Origin: Planctomycetaceae bacterium
Lineage (GTDB): Bacteria > Planctomycetota > MHYJ01 > SBBU01
Length of the DNA stretch: 6,689 nt
Direction: 5' to 3'
Assembly: GCA_005239585.1 (NCBI GenBank)
Contig: SBBU01000090.1
Location: 1-6,689, forward strand
The notes under the pieces were generated by a model. The model ran no database searches. It was not told the DNA's origin and worked only from the letters and a program-made list of their open reading frames with translations. The position numbers and the translations under genes were made by a program. Shown in pieces: positions 5,215-6,689 of the stretch. Positions within the stretch are counted from its first letter, which is position 1. Each line of letters opens with the position of its first letter.

Positions 5215-6605
5215 GATATAGGTTTCTCTTGGCCATAGTACTGATCGCTGGCAGGCAAGACGTCAAACAACCTGAGGGCGTTGATTTTTACGTCAAGCTC
5301 AAAGATGGGACATTATTTTCCTCTAGATTTGAGATAAAAGAGCTGCAGATTAAAGGAGAATATGGCCTGCTCAAGATCCCGCTTAGTGATATCAGGTCAA
5401 TCAAGGCATCTAAAACAGGATTTACTATCGTAACCACAAAGCAAAAAGTGGAAGGGAAGATAAACGAAAAAATAACATTCAAGACCAAACACGGCATATT
5501 GAATGTAAAGATGGAGGACGTTGCAGAGATGGCCCCTGCAACGAAATCAATACTGTTAGATGACAATGTAACTGGGTTCTGGGACTTTGACAGCGAAGAG
5601 GGTTTCAAGTTCCATGGCGGAACGTGTGCAGATGTAGATGGCAAGAGTGTGGCAAAACTTAATCTGGCTGCAGGCAATCACATAGAAATTCCTCATCGTG
5701 ATGAGCATAACGGAAAAGATCAGCTGACAGTTGAGGTAAAGTTCAAATACTCAGAAGATGGAATCGTTGCAAACTGGATTAATCTCATAAGAAAAGGGCA
5801 AACACATTATCAGGCTAATTTCGAACTCTGGCTCAATCCCTCTGCCAAGCAGTTTCAAAATGGATGCTGGAACAAGAGTGGAAATTTCACATATGGCAAT
5901 TTTCCCGCCGGCAAGCTGGAGCCGAATAAATGGCACTACTTTGTCTATGTGGTCGATTGCAAACAAAAGAAAATGATGACTTGGCTGGACGGCGAAGAGA
6001 TCTCAAGCGGAGGTTATACACCGGTTGAGAATGAGCTAAAGGCAAGCGATGCCCCTATTTACATATGTAAAGAAACATTTGGCAACTCTAACACAGTATG
6101 GATAGACTTTGTACGCGTTTCAAACAAAGCAAGAACCAAAGATGAAATAAAGGAATTGGCAGATGCAGGATCAATAGGCGGGGCAGTAAAACCGTCCGTC
6201 GATAAGGAATTCAAGGCGGTAATAGCAACAAAAGCAGGCGAGAAATTCACATGCAAGCTCGAGAAAGAGTCCATTGAGCTTGAATCATCACTCGGTGATG
6301 TCAAGGTAGACTCGAACAGAATAGGCAGGATAAATTTCTTTGAGTACAGAAAAGACCAGATCAAAAAACTTCACAAGAAGGCGAAAGAGCTTATCGTAAA
6401 GCTAGGTGAGGAAGATCCAGAGGTAAGAGAAAAGGCGCAGGATGAATTGACAAAACTCGGGTGGGTGATAATACCAGTTTTAGAGGAGAACAAGGAGCAC
6501 AAAGACGAAGAAGTAAAGACTAGGGTAAAGCGAATTCTGCAGAACTACGAGGGAAGGAAGTATGAGATAAAAAAGGATATTGTCGAGGGAATGAGATGTC
6601 AGTAA
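5211..6605 (+). CDS. Predicted exported LamG-like jellyroll protein with beta repeats and a HEAT-like tail
   Basis: The 464 residues start at ATG; an in-frame TAG at 5187 leaves no room for an earlier start. Residues 1-14 (MRYRFLLAIVLIAG) look like a short signal sequence, but the usual Cys or AxA cleavage site is absent (IAGRQD). Three related beta modules follow a pattern of strand, DG/G turn and a repeated yG-l-v-di-i ending: residues 25-66, 71-107 and 334-374. Residues about 113-310 form a LamG/concanavalin A-like jellyroll: VTGFWDFDSEEG, LTVEVKFKY, ANFELWLNP, KWHYFVYVVD, MMTWLDGEEI, VWIDFVRVSN. Residues about 378-445 are helical, with REKAQDELTKLG and a TRVKRIL ending like HEAT-type repeats of planctomycete proteins. 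LamG folds bind sugars or proteins, so a surface or periplasmic binding role is likely; no enzymatic motif is seen. It appears to have its own promoter and to be unrelated in function to pheST. Confidence 0.88.
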   Translation: MRYRFLLAIVLIAGRQDVKQPEGVDFYVKLKDGTLFSSRFEIKELQIKGEYGLLKIPLSDIRSIKASKTGFTIVTTKQKVEGKINEKITFKTKHGILNVKMEDVAEMAPATKSILLDDNVTGFWDFDSEEGFKFHGGTCADVDGKSVAKLNLAAGNHIEIPHRDEHNGKDQLTVEVKFKYSEDGIVANWINLIRKGQTHYQANFELWLNPSAKQFQNGCWNKSGNFTYGNFPAGKLEPNKWHYFVYVVDCKQKKMMTWLDGEEISSGGYTPVENELKASDAPIYICKETFGNSNTVWIDFVRVSNKARTKDEIKELADAGSIGGAVKPSVDKEFKAVIATKAGEKFTCKLEKESIELESSLGDVKVDSNRIGRINFFEYRKDQIKKLHKKAKELIVKLGEEDPEVREKAQDELTKLGWVIIPVLEENKEHKDEEVKTRVKRILQNYEGRKYEIKKDIVEGMRCQ

Positions 6606-6643
6606 AATTTAGGAACAACTTTAGGGCGATGAAAAGTTAAGGG

Positions 6644-6678
6644 TCTAGGCGGCGAGCGAGCGCAGCGGAGCCGCTAGA
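6644..6678. other. GC-rich stem-loop downstream of the LamG-protein gene
   Basis: TCTAGGCGGC (6644-6653) pairs with GCCGCTAGA (6670-6678), giving nine base pairs with one bulged G and a 16-base loop. No T tract follows, so it does not look like a standard intrinsic terminator, though it could still end or stabilise a transcript. A second dyad, GCTAG-AG-CTAGC, lies at 6673-6684. The window ends before the full extent can be seen. Confidence 0.45.
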
Positions 6679-6689
6679 GCTAGCGCGAA

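Noticed and set aside
5288..5677. Minus-strand frames inside the LamG-protein gene
   Set aside because: They are antisense to a well-supported domain protein, have biased Ser/Phe content and no start signals.
6606..6689. tRNA gene or CRISPR repeat at the window end
   Set aside because: No cloverleaf arms or T-loop consensus can be found, and no regularly spaced identical repeats with spacers are present.

Overview
The window reads as a chromosomal segment from a bacterium of moderate to low GC. It is most likely Planctomycetota or a close PVC relative. The evidence is indirect: an Rhs core of the kind common there, a secreted LamG protein with DGT/DGx beta-repeats, and a C-terminal helical motif of the form RExAxxELxxLG, which recurs in planctomycete proteins. 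The lineage call is inference. All genes supported here lie on the + strand.

Region 1 (2-1707) is accessory. It holds the 3' end of an Rhs/YD-repeat gene whose conserved core ends at a DYYGL junction and is followed by about 190 variable residues. That tip has the hallmarks of an L,D-transpeptidase (YkuD-like) fold: GDTPTGTW, then a HG motif, then TWGCPR with a candidate catalytic Cys. A 167-residue, signal-peptide-bearing probable lipoprotein starts inside the toxin gene's stop codon (TAGTG). The simplest reading is a polymorphic toxin aimed at peptidoglycan, paired with an envelope-located immunity protein. No delivery genes are visible.

Region 2 (1708-1864) is a 157-base spacer without a convincing gene. 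It carries two AAATCAGG copies and a GGGGACACAATAC string that may be a scar of a mobile element.

Region 3 (1865-5102) is core translation machinery in a tight cluster: rplT (ribosomal protein L20), pheS and pheT (the two subunits of phenylalanyl-tRNA synthetase). rplT overlaps pheS by 11 bases and pheS lies 3 bases from pheT. The usual upstream partners infC and rpmI are absent, and the Rhs cassette sits in their place. The PheT is unusually short (625 residues): its N-terminal arm runs straight into the B3/B4 part, with no EMAP/tRNA-binding OB domain.

Region 4 (5103-6605) is an AT-rich promoter-like spacer with a TATAAT box and an imperfect 22-base direct repeat at 41-base period. It leads into a predicted exported multidomain protein with repeated beta modules, a LamG-like jellyroll and a HEAT-like tail. 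The last 84 bases turn abruptly GC-rich and contain dyad symmetry.
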